The translations under genes were made by a program, and so were the position numbers. The notes beneath the pieces were generated by a model. That model saw only the letters and a list, made by a program, of their open reading frames with translations, ran no database searches and was not told the DNA's origin. A stretch of DNA of 64,000 bases, from NCBI GenBank assembly GCA_028821455.1, contig JAPPGE010000094.1:1-64000 (forward strand). The letters run 5' to 3'. The stretch is from a bacterium. Its GTDB lineage: Bacteria > Pseudomonadota > Alphaproteobacteria > SP197. Shown piece after piece: positions 9,190 to 17,923 of this stretch. Within the stretch, counting starts at the first letter, position 1, and every line of letters begins with the position of its first letter.

Positions 9190-9279
9190 TCAAGTACGGC
9201 TGGAACTTCGGGCTAAGAAATCTGCCAAGGTGACTAACTTCCGGTCGTCGGGCCCCGCAGGAGCCTTTGACTCAGTCAT
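9190..9279 (-). pseudogene. truncated antitoxin partner of a RelE-type toxin
   Basis: A 29-residue frame starts with an ATG that overlaps the toxin stop (GATGACTGA arrangement) and reads through KLVTLADFLARS before a stop. The overlap and order (toxin then antitoxin) are those of HigBA-like modules, but the product is far shorter than any working antitoxin. It lies about 40 bases from the insertion-sequence end, so truncation by the insertion is likely. Confidence 0.4.
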
Positions 9280-9480
9280 CGTTCCTCTCTTTCACCAGTT
9301 CATGTGCAAGAGCGCGGGCCTTATCGATGTCTTGCCGCTGGGTGGCCTTGTTGCCGCCAAGCAACAGCACCGCCGTTCCTTCGTCGGCAAGAAGGCAATA
9401 CACGCGATAGCCCGGCCCATAGTCGATCCGAAGTTCCGGAATGCCGAAGATTTCGAATGCGAGCCCGTCGCTGGAAAGAA
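9272..9480 (-). pseudogene. C-terminal two thirds of a RelE/HigB-family toxin
   Basis: The minus-strand frame reads GIPELRIDYGPGYRVYCLL, then TAVLLLGGNKATQRQDI and a C-terminal helix. This is the core and end of the RelE/HigB addiction-module toxin family (ELRIxYGPGYRVYF, LLLxGGxKxxQxxDI). The N-terminal helices that should precede it are not recognisable in this frame upstream of about 9480, and no start codon with a ribosome binding site is present. I regard it as a decayed toxin beside the insertion sequence. Confidence 0.55.
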
Positions 9481-9783
9481 GGCCCGGATCTGCTTTCCTT
9501 GGAGAGCGGGCTGTTCGATAGGTCCTGGGACTATGGCTGGAGTGTCCCGAGAGCGCGTGTCATGCAGGGGTGGAGCGTTTGCCGTACGCCGGATGCGAAC
9601 TCCGCAAGGAGCGCCGCACCTGACGCCGGGCGATGGTTCGCCATGCCGTTCCACGGTGTCCTCAGGGCGGGACGCTCCGCCCTGGATGCTCCGTTCGAAC
9701 GCGACCCGGGCGAGAACGGTTCCAGTCATCCTTCCCGTGCCGGTTCCATCCGCAAGCACGTCCGCCGGGAAGGATGTGCCGGC

Positions 9784-10626
9784 TCAGGCCTCGAGGATGA
9801 AGGGATCCACCCGGCCGGATCGTGCGAGGGTCATGCGCCGGGACACGGTCTTGCCGCCCGTCCGCACCTCGATCTCGATCTCGGTGGCCTCGCAAGGCAG
9901 GCCCGTGAACCTGAAGTCGCCGAAGAAATCGGTCCTGGTTTCGATGGTCTTCTCTTCATTCCGCCTGAGGGCGACCTCGGCGCCTTCGACAACATCCAGC
10001 GTGTCAGCGGACTTCACCAGCACGGATCCTGAAACGAAGTTCTCGAAGATCCGGTCCAGGTTTCTGTAGTAGATCCTGGGTTTCGTGCCCAGTTCCGGTT
10101 GCAGCGTGCGCAGGTTCTCGCGCCGTGCACGGGATTCCATTTCGGCATCGGAGCACTTGACGGTCTCGATGGCCAGCGTCGGACAGGCATCGGCCATGCG
10201 GGGTCTCTCCCAGCCCTGGTCCAGGAGGTGCGCATCGAAGGTCCAAATCTGCGGGATCTGCAGCTCTTCGTTCCAGTAGACGCGGCCGAAGGGACAGGCT
10301 TCTGCGATCTGCTTTTGCCCCTTGGACTTGACCGGGTCGATGATCACGATCCCGTCTGGTCTCGTGTAGACGGCACCCTTTTCGGCAGCCTTCATGCAGG
10401 GCGCATCATCGCAGTGGTTGCAGGTGACCGGGACGTAGGTGACGTCCAGGTCCTGGCCGCTGCCCCTTTCGTGGGTATCGATCTCCATCAGGTGCGCGCC
10501 CTTGCGCGGAGTCGGGGCACTGTATCCTGCGTGTTCGTTTTCGGCGTACTCATCGAGAACCGAGAGGAAGCAGTTCCGGCAGTTGTTGCAGCGATCGACG
10601 TCGAGGATCATGTTCCACTTCGTCAT
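9784..10626 (-). CDS. iron-sulfur subunit of a transhydroxylase-like molybdoenzyme
   Basis: A 280-residue electron-transfer subunit. The ferredoxin-type half carries CNNCRNC (about 13-19), CNHCDDAPC (about 69-77), ACPFGR and DACPTLAI, enough ligands for two or three [4Fe-4S] clusters. The last 80 residues form a separate beta-rich domain (DTLDVVEGAEVALRRNEE, FFGDFRFTGLP) like the Cna-B-type domain of the small subunit of pyrogallol-phloroglucinol transhydroxylase. The ATG overlaps the stop of the large subunit (ATGA), which implies coupled translation and a 1:1 complex. There is no twin-arginine or other signal, so the enzyme is probably cytoplasmic. The exact substrate is unknown. Confidence 0.82.
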   Translation of the reverse strand: MTKWNMILDVDRCNNCRNCFLSVLDEYAENEHAGYSAPTPRKGAHLMEIDTHERGSGQDLDVTYVPVTCNHCDDAPCMKAAEKGAVYTRPDGIVIIDPVKSKGQKQIAEACPFGRVYWNEELQIPQIWTFDAHLLDQGWERPRMADACPTLAIETVKCSDAEMESRARRENLRTLQPELGTKPRIYYRNLDRIFENFVSGSVLVKSADTLDVVEGAEVALRRNEEKTIETRTDFFGDFRFTGLPCEATEIEIEVRTGGKTVSRRMTLARSGRVDPFILEA

Positions 10627-13607
10627 TGAAAACCTGCCTTTCCATCCCAGTTCTCAACCTCCACGAGGATCGAGTTGCCGGCGCCGGCATGCGAGTTCCT
10701 GACCTGCATGCGTCCTGACGAGACCTGGTTCGCACCGCCGCCGAGATCGACGGACTTGCCGGGCTCGCCGGCGGATCTGTAGAGCGAAGAGGATTCGTAG
10801 ACGTGGACCGTACCCTTGCGGATCCTCGCCGTGACCTGCGCCACGCAGACCAGGCCTCCGCGGTCGTTGGCGACGCGCACGAGCGCCCGGTCCCTGATGG
10901 CCCGCGCCTCGGCGTCTTCCGGGTGAATCCGCATCTTGGTGTAGGGCCAGCCATCCACCCAGACCCGGTGATCCTCGATCTCGGACAGGAACGAATCGGT
11001 TCCGTCCCCCATCGTGTGGAAGCTGTAGCGAGGGTGAGGCGCAATCATCTGCAGCGGATACTCCTGGCGACGCTCCTCGTCCCAGTAGCCTTCCCAGCCG
11101 CGCTGGTAGGTGTTGACGGCGGGGCGGTCGACCTCGGGCGGATTGCGTCTGAGAGTCTCCGGCACGAATTCGAACCTGCCGCTTTGCGTCTGCAGGCCCT
11201 TCAGCCACTCCGTGTTGTATTCGCTGGCCACGGGTGTTGCGTCGGGCACGTTCTTCTTTTCCTCGTTGGCGAACCAGCTGTAGGCCGTCGGCACGCGCGT
11301 TTTCTCGGAATCCGGCGGCACGACGTAATAGCCCCGCTTGAGGAACGTTCTCCACGGCATGACCTTGGGCATGTCGGAGGATTCGTAGACCCGCTTCACC
11401 CAGTCGTATTCGGTCATGCCCTCGGAATAGTAGTCCGACAGTCCGAGTTTCTTGGAGAGCGCAAAGAAGATCTCGTAGTCCGATCTGGATTCGCCCACCG
11501 GCTCGATGCACTTGTGCTGCATCGCCACGACCCGGTGGTTCAGCTGCGACTGGGCGTGGAAGACCAGCGCTCCGGGATTCGCCCATTCCCCGATATCCCA
11601 GCGCTCGTAGTTGGTGCAGGCGGGCAGGATGACATCGGCGAAGACCGTCTCGTTGTTCTTCCAGATCGACTGGTTGACGATGAACTTCAGCTTCGGCGAG
11701 CGGAACGCCTCGATCAGGCGGTTCGAATCCCCGATCGTCGCGGTGTAGGAGCTGCCGTAGCGATAGAGCATTTCCACCGGCGCATAGCCTTCGGCCGGAT
11801 AGACGTGCTTCTCGAACTGGCCGGTCACGCTGTCGACGGCCATGACGTTGCCTTCGCACCGTCCGTCGAGAATGGCATCGGCCAGCTTGAGGCGCGGGAT
11901 CCTCTGCTTGACGCTGTTCACCGTCATCAGGTGCGGCATGCGCTGATAGTTGCTGACCGCAGCCGCGGTGTATTCCAGATCGCCCGAAATGCCGCCTTCC
12001 ACGTAGCCGGGAAAATAGAAGGTGTAGTCGATCGGTGTGCCGAACTGCAGGTTGCCCATGTTCGAGCCCGGCTTGCCCATGCCCTGCATCGCCGCCAGGC
12101 AGACCATCGAACGCGCCCACTGCACGCCGGTCGACTGGCGATTGGCGCTGCCCACGGAGTTGCCCCAGCCGCCGGCTCCGAGATAGGTCCTGGACTTGCC
12201 CCACTTGCGGGCGAGCGCACGGATCACGTGCGCCTCGACCCCGCATTCCAACTCGGCCCACTCCGGCGTCTTGGGCACCGTGCCGTCCTCGCCCATGATA
12301 TGGGCCTTCCATTCGTCGAAGCCCGTGGTGACGCGTTCGACATAGTCCCTGTCATAGAGGCCCTCGTCGATCCAGACGAAGGCGATGGCGAGCGCCAGTG
12401 CATTGCTGGTGCCGGGACGCGGAGCGATCCATTTGCCGCCGAGAACCTGCGCCGTGTGATTGAAGTAGGGGTCGATGTGAACGAACTCGATCCCCAGTTC
12501 CTTGGCCCATTGACGCCGGATCGATCCTTCGGTGCCGGCGTAGCAACCGCCGGTCGCTTCCGGATCCGAGGACCAGAAGACGATCATGTCGGCATGTCTC
12601 AGGCAATCCTCGACCAGGCCATAGGGATCTCCGGCCCCGGCCCGCGTCGAATGCCCCCAGTGATGCATCGCACCCCAGAACCAGCCTTCCCAGCTTTCGG
12701 GATTGTGTTCGATATAGGTGTGGCCGATCAGGTTCCAGAACCGGTGCGCGGCGCTCAAGTGGTAGCCCACATTGCCCCACAGGTGGTGCGCGGATATGAG
12801 CGTGCCGATCGAGCCCGGACCGGACTGCGTGCGGCAACGGACGATTTCCCCGGCAACGATGTCGAGCGCCTCGTCCCACGAGATGCGCTCGTGTCCGGAG
12901 ACGCCGCGGTTGCCGGGGTTGCGCTCGCCATGTGGATCGAAGTCGACCCGTTTCATCGGGTACATGATGCGGTCTTCGGAATAGACCCGCGACTTCATGC
13001 ACAGGGCATGGGAGGCAATGGCGGCCCGGCGCGGCGGCGTGAACTTCCTGCCCCTGGCCGTGATGGTCCAGGATTTCGCGTCGTCGTCCCGCAGCACGAC
13101 GGGCGTCATGCGAACGATCCTGCCATCCTTCACATCGACGAAAACCGGACCGCCGTTGTTGTTGTTGACGTAGCGGATCTCGCCGCCGGGACGATTCTGG
13201 CCGTAACGTTCACCGATGGTCGTCGAACGCATGAGCAGGCGCTGGAACCAGGCGGTGTCATCCGGCCTGCCGTCCATGGTCAGCCGGAACATTTTCTGGG
13301 CATGGATCTGTTCGGACCAGTCGAAGGGCGGGATCAGCAGTTCCCTGGCGGTGCGCCGGTCGCGGAATCCCAGGGTCACGTCGGGCTTCTCGTGGACCCC
13401 TTTCGAGAGCCTGACCTTCCCGCTTGTGAACTCGAACCAGTATCCGGATTTTTCCTGGTGGATCATGACCTGGGCCACGAGGTCGCGTTCGGCCATCTTG
13501 TGCGCGAATTCAGGATATCTCGCTCTCGTGATGATCAGGTGCTTGTGAAGGCCGAACATGATCATATCGAAGGAGACGAACTTCGAAGCTAGCTTGGCGA
13601 TCCCCAT
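10623..13607 (-). CDS. molybdopterin oxidoreductase large subunit with N-terminal SCP2-like domain
   Basis: A 994-residue DMSO-reductase-superfamily catalytic subunit. From about residue 150 it has the molybdopterin fold: ERISWDEALDIVAGEI, a candidate molybdenum-ligand region FWSSDPEATGG, GGWGNS, and a C-terminal dinucleotide-binding domain (HPRYSFHTMGDG, then ARAIRDRALVRVANDRGG). It lacks the N-terminal cysteine cluster of nitrate and formate enzymes, as in the transhydroxylase group. Unusually, the first 150 residues resemble an SCP2 lipid-binding domain (GYWFEFTSGKVRLSKGV). The start at 13607 is preferred over a longer one at 13694 because an AAGAGA site precedes it. It overlaps the iron-sulfur subunit gene by four bases. 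The substrate is probably an aromatic or hydrophobic compound, by inference only. Confidence 0.82.
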   Translation of the reverse strand: MGIAKLASKFVSFDMIMFGLHKHLIITRARYPEFAHKMAERDLVAQVMIHQEKSGYWFEFTSGKVRLSKGVHEKPDVTLGFRDRRTARELLIPPFDWSEQIHAQKMFRLTMDGRPDDTAWFQRLLMRSTTIGERYGQNRPGGEIRYVNNNNGGPVFVDVKDGRIVRMTPVVLRDDDAKSWTITARGRKFTPPRRAAIASHALCMKSRVYSEDRIMYPMKRVDFDPHGERNPGNRGVSGHERISWDEALDIVAGEIVRCRTQSGPGSIGTLISAHHLWGNVGYHLSAAHRFWNLIGHTYIEHNPESWEGWFWGAMHHWGHSTRAGAGDPYGLVEDCLRHADMIVFWSSDPEATGGCYAGTEGSIRRQWAKELGIEFVHIDPYFNHTAQVLGGKWIAPRPGTSNALALAIAFVWIDEGLYDRDYVERVTTGFDEWKAHIMGEDGTVPKTPEWAELECGVEAHVIRALARKWGKSRTYLGAGGWGNSVGSANRQSTGVQWARSMVCLAAMQGMGKPGSNMGNLQFGTPIDYTFYFPGYVEGGISGDLEYTAAAVSNYQRMPHLMTVNSVKQRIPRLKLADAILDGRCEGNVMAVDSVTGQFEKHVYPAEGYAPVEMLYRYGSSYTATIGDSNRLIEAFRSPKLKFIVNQSIWKNNETVFADVILPACTNYERWDIGEWANPGALVFHAQSQLNHRVVAMQHKCIEPVGESRSDYEIFFALSKKLGLSDYYSEGMTEYDWVKRVYESSDMPKVMPWRTFLKRGYYVVPPDSEKTRVPTAYSWFANEEKKNVPDATPVASEYNTEWLKGLQTQSGRFEFVPETLRRNPPEVDRPAVNTYQRGWEGYWDEERRQEYPLQMIAPHPRYSFHTMGDGTDSFLSEIEDHRVWVDGWPYTKMRIHPEDAEARAIRDRALVRVANDRGGLVCVAQVTARIRKGTVHVYESSSLYRSAGEPGKSVDLGGGANQVSSGRMQVRNSHAGAGNSILVEVENWDGKAGFQ

Positions 13608-13971
13608 GTCATCTCTTCGCTGTACGCGTGCCGCGTACCTGCCCCGGTCATCATATCGCTCCTGCCGGTGCGGAAAAAGGTGATGTTCCGTCAACGGCTC
13701 CCGTGCGGGCCACCGCCGCGAAGCGTAGCAATCCTCCGGGGATGTCGAGTCCGGGACCGCTCCGTCCGGCCCCTTGACGATATCCGGAACACAGCGCGTC
13801 TATCGCCCGATGGTCCGATCGAACCAGGACAGGTGATTCACCGCACCCACCACCGCCTCATGGCAATCGGCACCCCCGGAGTCCGACTCCGAATTACTGG
13901 AGTCAGGCGATCCCGGCCAAAACAAACAGCACCATGGCCGCACCAAACCCCCAGTCCGGCGCCATGTACCG
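13608..13971 (-). other. 364-base stretch without a supported gene
   Basis: It contains the presumed promoter and leader of the molybdoenzyme operon. No frame with a ribosome binding site or recognisable product is seen, and no clear terminator for the PIN gene that ends at 13972. Confidence 0.4.
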
Positions 13972-14496
13972 TTACCGGAGCAGGTCATGGAAACTGTTGA
14001 GTGCAAGTCGGAAGCAGTGCCGGGTAGCCCATTCCTGCTTGATGCGATCGGCCTCTGCGATGATCAGCAAACCTTCGCGAATCATCGAGAGGACGAGGTC
14101 TTGCGTCGCGAGGATGCGCAGGGTTGCGCTGGCACTGCGCGCATGGCTGGTGGCAAGGCGATCGTCGATAGCGAGGATGTAGCCACGGCTGACGGCGAGG
14201 GCGGAACACTCGCCGGCGCCAAGACGCCCGGTCGCCATCACGGATCCGAAGATTTGAAGCTCTGCCAGCGTTGCAACACGGGTTTCCGAGATGGCGCCCG
14301 CACCGACAGCTGCGGCAAAGCGCTGTTGCTGGTCGGGATACCGGTCTGTGACTTCTGCCGCTACGTGATCGGTGACGATGAATTCGTGAGAGAGGCCGGC
14401 GAGCAGGTCCGTCCGGTCGATGCGCAGAAAGTTGATGAGCACTGACGCGTCGGTGACGATGATCGCCGGCCGGTGTTCTCCCACGAGCTGCGTCAT
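13972..14496 (-). CDS. PIN-domain protein (toxin-like RNase)
   Basis: A 174-residue PIN-domain protein. The acidic catalytic positions are visible: Asp in IIVTDASVLINFL (about 15), Glu in GAGECSALA (about 97), and Asp in AIDDRLA (about 113). PIN domains of this type cleave RNA using magnesium or manganese. The gene overlaps the stop of the upstream Xre-ImmA/IrrE gene by four bases (ATGA), so the two are co-translated and probably form a toxin-antitoxin-like pair. The C-terminal half (EADRIKQEWATRHCF) is helical. No frameshifts, so it is probably functional. Confidence 0.78.
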   Translation of the reverse strand: MTQLVGEHRPAIIVTDASVLINFLRIDRTDLLAGLSHEFIVTDHVAAEVTDRYPDQQQRFAAAVGAGAISETRVATLAELQIFGSVMATGRLGAGECSALAVSRGYILAIDDRLATSHARSASATLRILATQDLVLSMIREGLLIIAEADRIKQEWATRHCFRLALNSFHDLLR

Positions 14497-15731
14497 TCAC
14501 TACGAGCCGCCTCGGCAAGGTTGAGGAGAGTGTCTCCAGAGATCCGGAGGGTCTTGCTCAACTCCAGCACCCTGCCACGGGATATCTCCTCGCGGCGATA
14601 GGCTTCGATGGCAAGGTGGGCGATTTCGTTGCGAAGTTCCCGGTCCCAGTAGCGTTGCTTCTCACGAATCCCGACATCGGCGAACATGCTGAGCACCTTG
14701 AGGTACTTGCGCCCGAAGCGCTCCTGATGGAGCAGGCCTCCGCATTCCCGGTCGGAAATGTACCGAAGGCTCTTCAACCGATAGACGGCCGCCTGGTAGC
14801 TCACGCCAAAGTGATGCGCGAGCAGGGCGTTGTCCTTGTAAGTGATGCGTTGCGATCGAGCCGGCGCCCGCTGGGGTGCTTCGATACGGCCGCCGCTGGC
14901 TGCGTCGAAGATCGCGTGGTCCTGGCGGGTCGGCAGGCCCTTGTCGAGGTTCCGGAGGGAGGCGCGGACCCCGCCCCTCGGCATGAGGAACGCGGCTGCG
15001 AAAGCATTCGCGCGCTTTTCGACCAATTCGGACGAATTGTTGGTGCTGGAGACGGAGATGTTGCCGTTTCGATCCAGCAGGGCATGCGCATACTCATGGG
15101 CGTAGGAAAAGCGCTTCCGCCCCTTCGCATGGGACGAGTTTACGAGGATTGCGAGACCGATGCTGGGATGGCGCAAGAACAGCCCTGACACTCCGTCGGG
15201 GAGGGTGACACCGGAAACCCAGATTCCCTGGGAGGCAATGAGCTCGGAAACGTCGGCGATCGGCGCGTTGCCGATACCAAGTCTACGGCGTTCCTGTTCG
15301 GCGGCCTCTTCCCCCTGTGCCACCGCACCACCGGGCGAGCGGGGAGTTCGTATCTGGTAACTGGGCGGACCGGACCGGAGTTCGGTGCCCAACAGACTTT
15401 CCAGGGTGACGCCCTCACGGCAGAGGTGAACGCAGCGGGCGACCTGCTCGCGCGTGGCCGGATCCGTCTCAAGGCCTGGTGCGGCGCGATGGAGGGCAAA
15501 CAAGACATCCCTGTCCTCCTCGCGGGGTTCTTCCCGTAAGAGGTCGGCGACGGAGCGCAGGTAGAGCTCGGAGAGTCGAGTCAGTTCGAGGGTCGAAACG
15601 GAGCGGCTGCCAGCCTCGAGTTGCGTGATCGCGGTGCGCGGAAGGCCAAGTTCCGTCGCCACGGCCTGCTGGCTGAGACCGCGGGTATCCCGGGCCGAGC
15701 GCAATCGTGATCCCAGTTCCCTGGCGTCCAT
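14493..15731 (-). CDS. Xre helix-turn-helix fused to an ImmA/IrrE metallopeptidase
   Basis: A 412-residue protein. Residues about 5-60 form an Xre-type helix-turn-helix (RDTRGLSQQAVATELGLPR). Around residue 230 is the zinc-peptidase motif HEYAH (SYAHEYAHALL) followed by EKRANAFAAAFLMP, typical of ImmA/IrrE proteins that cleave repressors under stress. The start at 15731 has a very strong Shine-Dalgarno site (AGGAGGAAACC); a longer frame from 15809 lacks one. It precedes and overlaps the PIN gene, so I infer it binds the operon promoter and acts as antitoxin or sensor. It could also be an anti-phage regulator. The domain calls are firm; the pairing role is inferred. Confidence 0.83.
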   Translation of the reverse strand: MDARELGSRLRSARDTRGLSQQAVATELGLPRTAITQLEAGSRSVSTLELTRLSELYLRSVADLLREEPREEDRDVLFALHRAAPGLETDPATREQVARCVHLCREGVTLESLLGTELRSGPPSYQIRTPRSPGGAVAQGEEAAEQERRRLGIGNAPIADVSELIASQGIWVSGVTLPDGVSGLFLRHPSIGLAILVNSSHAKGRKRFSYAHEYAHALLDRNGNISVSSTNNSSELVEKRANAFAAAFLMPRGGVRASLRNLDKGLPTRQDHAIFDAASGGRIEAPQRAPARSQRITYKDNALLAHHFGVSYQAAVYRLKSLRYISDRECGGLLHQERFGRKYLKVLSMFADVGIREKQRYWDRELRNEIAHLAIEAYRREEISRGRVLELSKTLRISGDTLLNLAEAARSE

Positions 15732-15939
15732 GGTTTCCTCCTCCTGGTTGAAGCAGTCCTGAATCAGCGATACCGGATCGATTTTCCCAACTCGAACATC
15801 AAATGTCAAAATCGTCCATTGATGGTAGGAAAATCAAACCTATCTGTAGGCTGTATTGACCCAGGTGCGCGCGGTGTAGGCGTGTCGTGGCAGCGGTCTC
15901 AAGAGCCGGATCGGAACCGGCCACGGAAGGAACGAGGAG

Positions 15940-16095
15940 ATGTCGTTGGCAGGAGAAGACGAACAGCCCGGCCAACGGAAGCGTTGCCTTCTGTGCATCG
16001 ATGGCGGCGGCATTCTTGACGCGTTCCAGAGGCCTTCCTGACCGAACTGGAACAGCACCTCGACCGGGGGAATCGAACGCATCATGCGCGCCGCT
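15940..16095 (+). pseudogene. frameshifted N-terminal remnant of a patatin-like phospholipase
   Basis: From ATG 15940 the frame reads RCLLCIDGGGI, the oxyanion-hole glycine motif (DGGGxR/K) at the start of patatin phospholipases, and then runs to a stop near 16041. Shifting one base, the next frame continues with AFLTELEQHLDR, the helix that normally follows that motif. One indel around 16025-16035 therefore broke the gene. The GxSxG serine region and the rest of the enzyme are absent. Patatins of this type include defence effectors, but too little is left to say which group this was. Confidence 0.55.
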
Positions 16096-16193
16096 CCGGG
16101 CGATGAGAGCGGCAGCGTCAGGGGGAGCCCGCATCGGCCGCCCGTGCGTGGTTGAAGAACCCCGGTTCCGATCGTGTGGAGCCGGGCCGGCCG

Positions 16194-17621
16194 CTAATCC
16201 AGCTTCGGTCGGGTCAATGAGTTGCGATAGAGCGGCAGCATCGCTTCGACCGACTGCGCAATCCTGAACACCGTGGGGTCGTCATAGGGATTGGCGACGA
16301 TTTGCACGCCGGTCGGCACACCGTTGGCGGCAAAGCCTGTCGGCACCGAAAGACAGGGCAGGCGGCTGAAGACGTTGAAGAGAGACGTCATCACGACGTC
16401 GTAGATCCCGCAGGCCTTGCCCTCGACGTCGATCGGGTCCTCCCAGTCGCGCCATGCGGCCGGAATCTCCGTCGTGCCCACGGTGGGGCAGAGGAAGGCG
16501 TCGTAACGACTGAGCCGCGGGCCGAATTGCGCCCAGCAGGCACCTATGGTCTTGACGCACTCGTGGAACATGCGGGGCGTTACGGTTTCGTTTTCCCGGG
16601 CGAAGACCGTGGTGTAGTCGCAGACTAGGTCGGGATGACAGTTGGCGGCATCGGAGAATTCGTCGGCGTAGATCAGTCCGCCCCACGCCCCGGCGGCGGC
16701 GAGAGCCTCGCCCGCCCACGGCGTTTCGATCTCCTCGATATCGGCGCCGGCCTCGGCGAGTTTCTCGGTCAGTGCCAGCGTGTTCGCGCGCACCGCGCGG
16801 GAGACCGTATGCACGCCCAGATCCATCGACCATGCGATGCGCATTCCGGTCACGTCGGCAAAGGAATCAGGCAGGATGATCTCTTCGGCCAGTGTAGCGT
16901 GGTCGCGAGGGTGAAGGCCCGACATCACGTTCTGCATCAGCGCGGCCTCTGGGCAGGTGCGCGTCATCGGACCGACATGGAAGAAGACGTCCATGGCGAC
17001 CTCGGGACTTCCCGGGTTTCTGCCGTAGGGCGGCTTGTAGCCCGCGATTCCGCACATCGCCGCCGGCATCCGAATACTGCCGGCGCTGTCGGATCCCGTT
17101 GCCAGCGTTGTCGTACCCGCTGCGGCAGCCGCGGCAGCGCCACCCGATGAGGCGCCGCAGGTCATGTCGAGATTCCAGGGATTGCGCGTCGTACCGTGCA
17201 GCCTGGAGACACAGGTCCAGGGCCAGACGAACTCGGGACAGGTCGTCTGGGCATGAACGATGGCGCCGGCATCGACCAGCCTTTCGACGGACGGATTGGT
17301 GTGGTCGGCGACATTGTCCTTGAAGATGAGCGAGCCGAACGTGCGCGGCCGCCCCTCGACCGCGGTATCCTCCTTGACCGCGACCGTGAGCCCCTCCAGG
17401 GCGCGTGGACGGCCGTCGGTCCTCGCGTAGCGATCCTCGGCCCGTCGCGCCGCGCTCAACGCATCCTCGAAGAACGTGCAGGCGAGCGCATTGACCTTCG
17501 GTTCCACCGCCTCGGCCCGCGCGATCTGGGCCTCGAGAATGTCGACCGGCGAGAGCTCTCGCGTCCTGAACCGCTTCAGTGCGTCGCGAGCGGACAGATA
17601 GCAGAGGTCGAGATCGACCAT
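16194..17621 (-). CDS. amidase-signature family hydrolase
   Basis: A 475-residue amidase-signature enzyme. The catalytic Ser-cisSer-Lys triad is visible: Lys in VAVKED (about 80), the glycine/serine loop CGASSGGAAAA (about 155-165), and the nucleophile region GSDSAGSIR (about 177). Such enzymes hydrolyse carboxamides, carbamates or ureido bonds. The start at 17621 is preceded by GGGGGAGC; a longer frame from 17657 has weaker support. It lies 302 bases downstream of the ATPase gene of a BMP-type ABC importer on the same strand, so the imported compound may be an amide that this enzyme cleaves; that link is inferred. No signal peptide, so it is cytoplasmic. Confidence 0.9.
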   Translation of the reverse strand: MVDLDLCYLSARDALKRFRTRELSPVDILEAQIARAEAVEPKVNALACTFFEDALSAARRAEDRYARTDGRPRALEGLTVAVKEDTAVEGRPRTFGSLIFKDNVADHTNPSVERLVDAGAIVHAQTTCPEFVWPWTCVSRLHGTTRNPWNLDMTCGASSGGAAAAAAAGTTTLATGSDSAGSIRMPAAMCGIAGYKPPYGRNPGSPEVAMDVFFHVGPMTRTCPEAALMQNVMSGLHPRDHATLAEEIILPDSFADVTGMRIAWSMDLGVHTVSRAVRANTLALTEKLAEAGADIEEIETPWAGEALAAAGAWGGLIYADEFSDAANCHPDLVCDYTTVFARENETVTPRMFHECVKTIGACWAQFGPRLSRYDAFLCPTVGTTEIPAAWRDWEDPIDVEGKACGIYDVVMTSLFNVFSRLPCLSVPTGFAANGVPTGVQIVANPYDDPTVFRIAQSVEAMLPLYRNSLTRPKLD

Positions 17622-17923
17622 CGCGGCTCCCCCTGGGGACGGATGAGACCAGTGCACTCGTGTATCACGAAACCGTCGCGCGATTGTAGCAAGATGTGCG
17701 CTCGATCCGCGCCGGACCGAAGACCGGCCGAGGTGCTCGCCGTCGTCTCCGCGCTGGCTTTACCGACCATGGTTGCCGATCACTCATGACCCGTTCGTCC
17801 ACCGTTCACGAAGCGGTCTCCTGATCGACATCGAGCGCCCCGGGCATCGGTCGTCAAAGGCAATGTCGGTGTGCCCACGCGTGTGCTGCAGGCTGTCCGG
17901 TGGATGCCCCCATGCCCGGAAAT
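17622..17923 (-). other. 302-base gap between transporter ATPase and amidase
   Basis: No frame with a ribosome binding site or recognisable product is found. It may hold a separate promoter for the amidase gene, but I cannot point to convincing -35 and -10 boxes. Confidence 0.35.

Noticed and set aside
10803-13592. A 929-codon open frame on the plus strand opposite the molybdoenzyme gene
   Set aside because: It is the mirror of a GC-rich coding gene, with no ribosome binding site and no protein family pattern. The minus strand has clear motifs.
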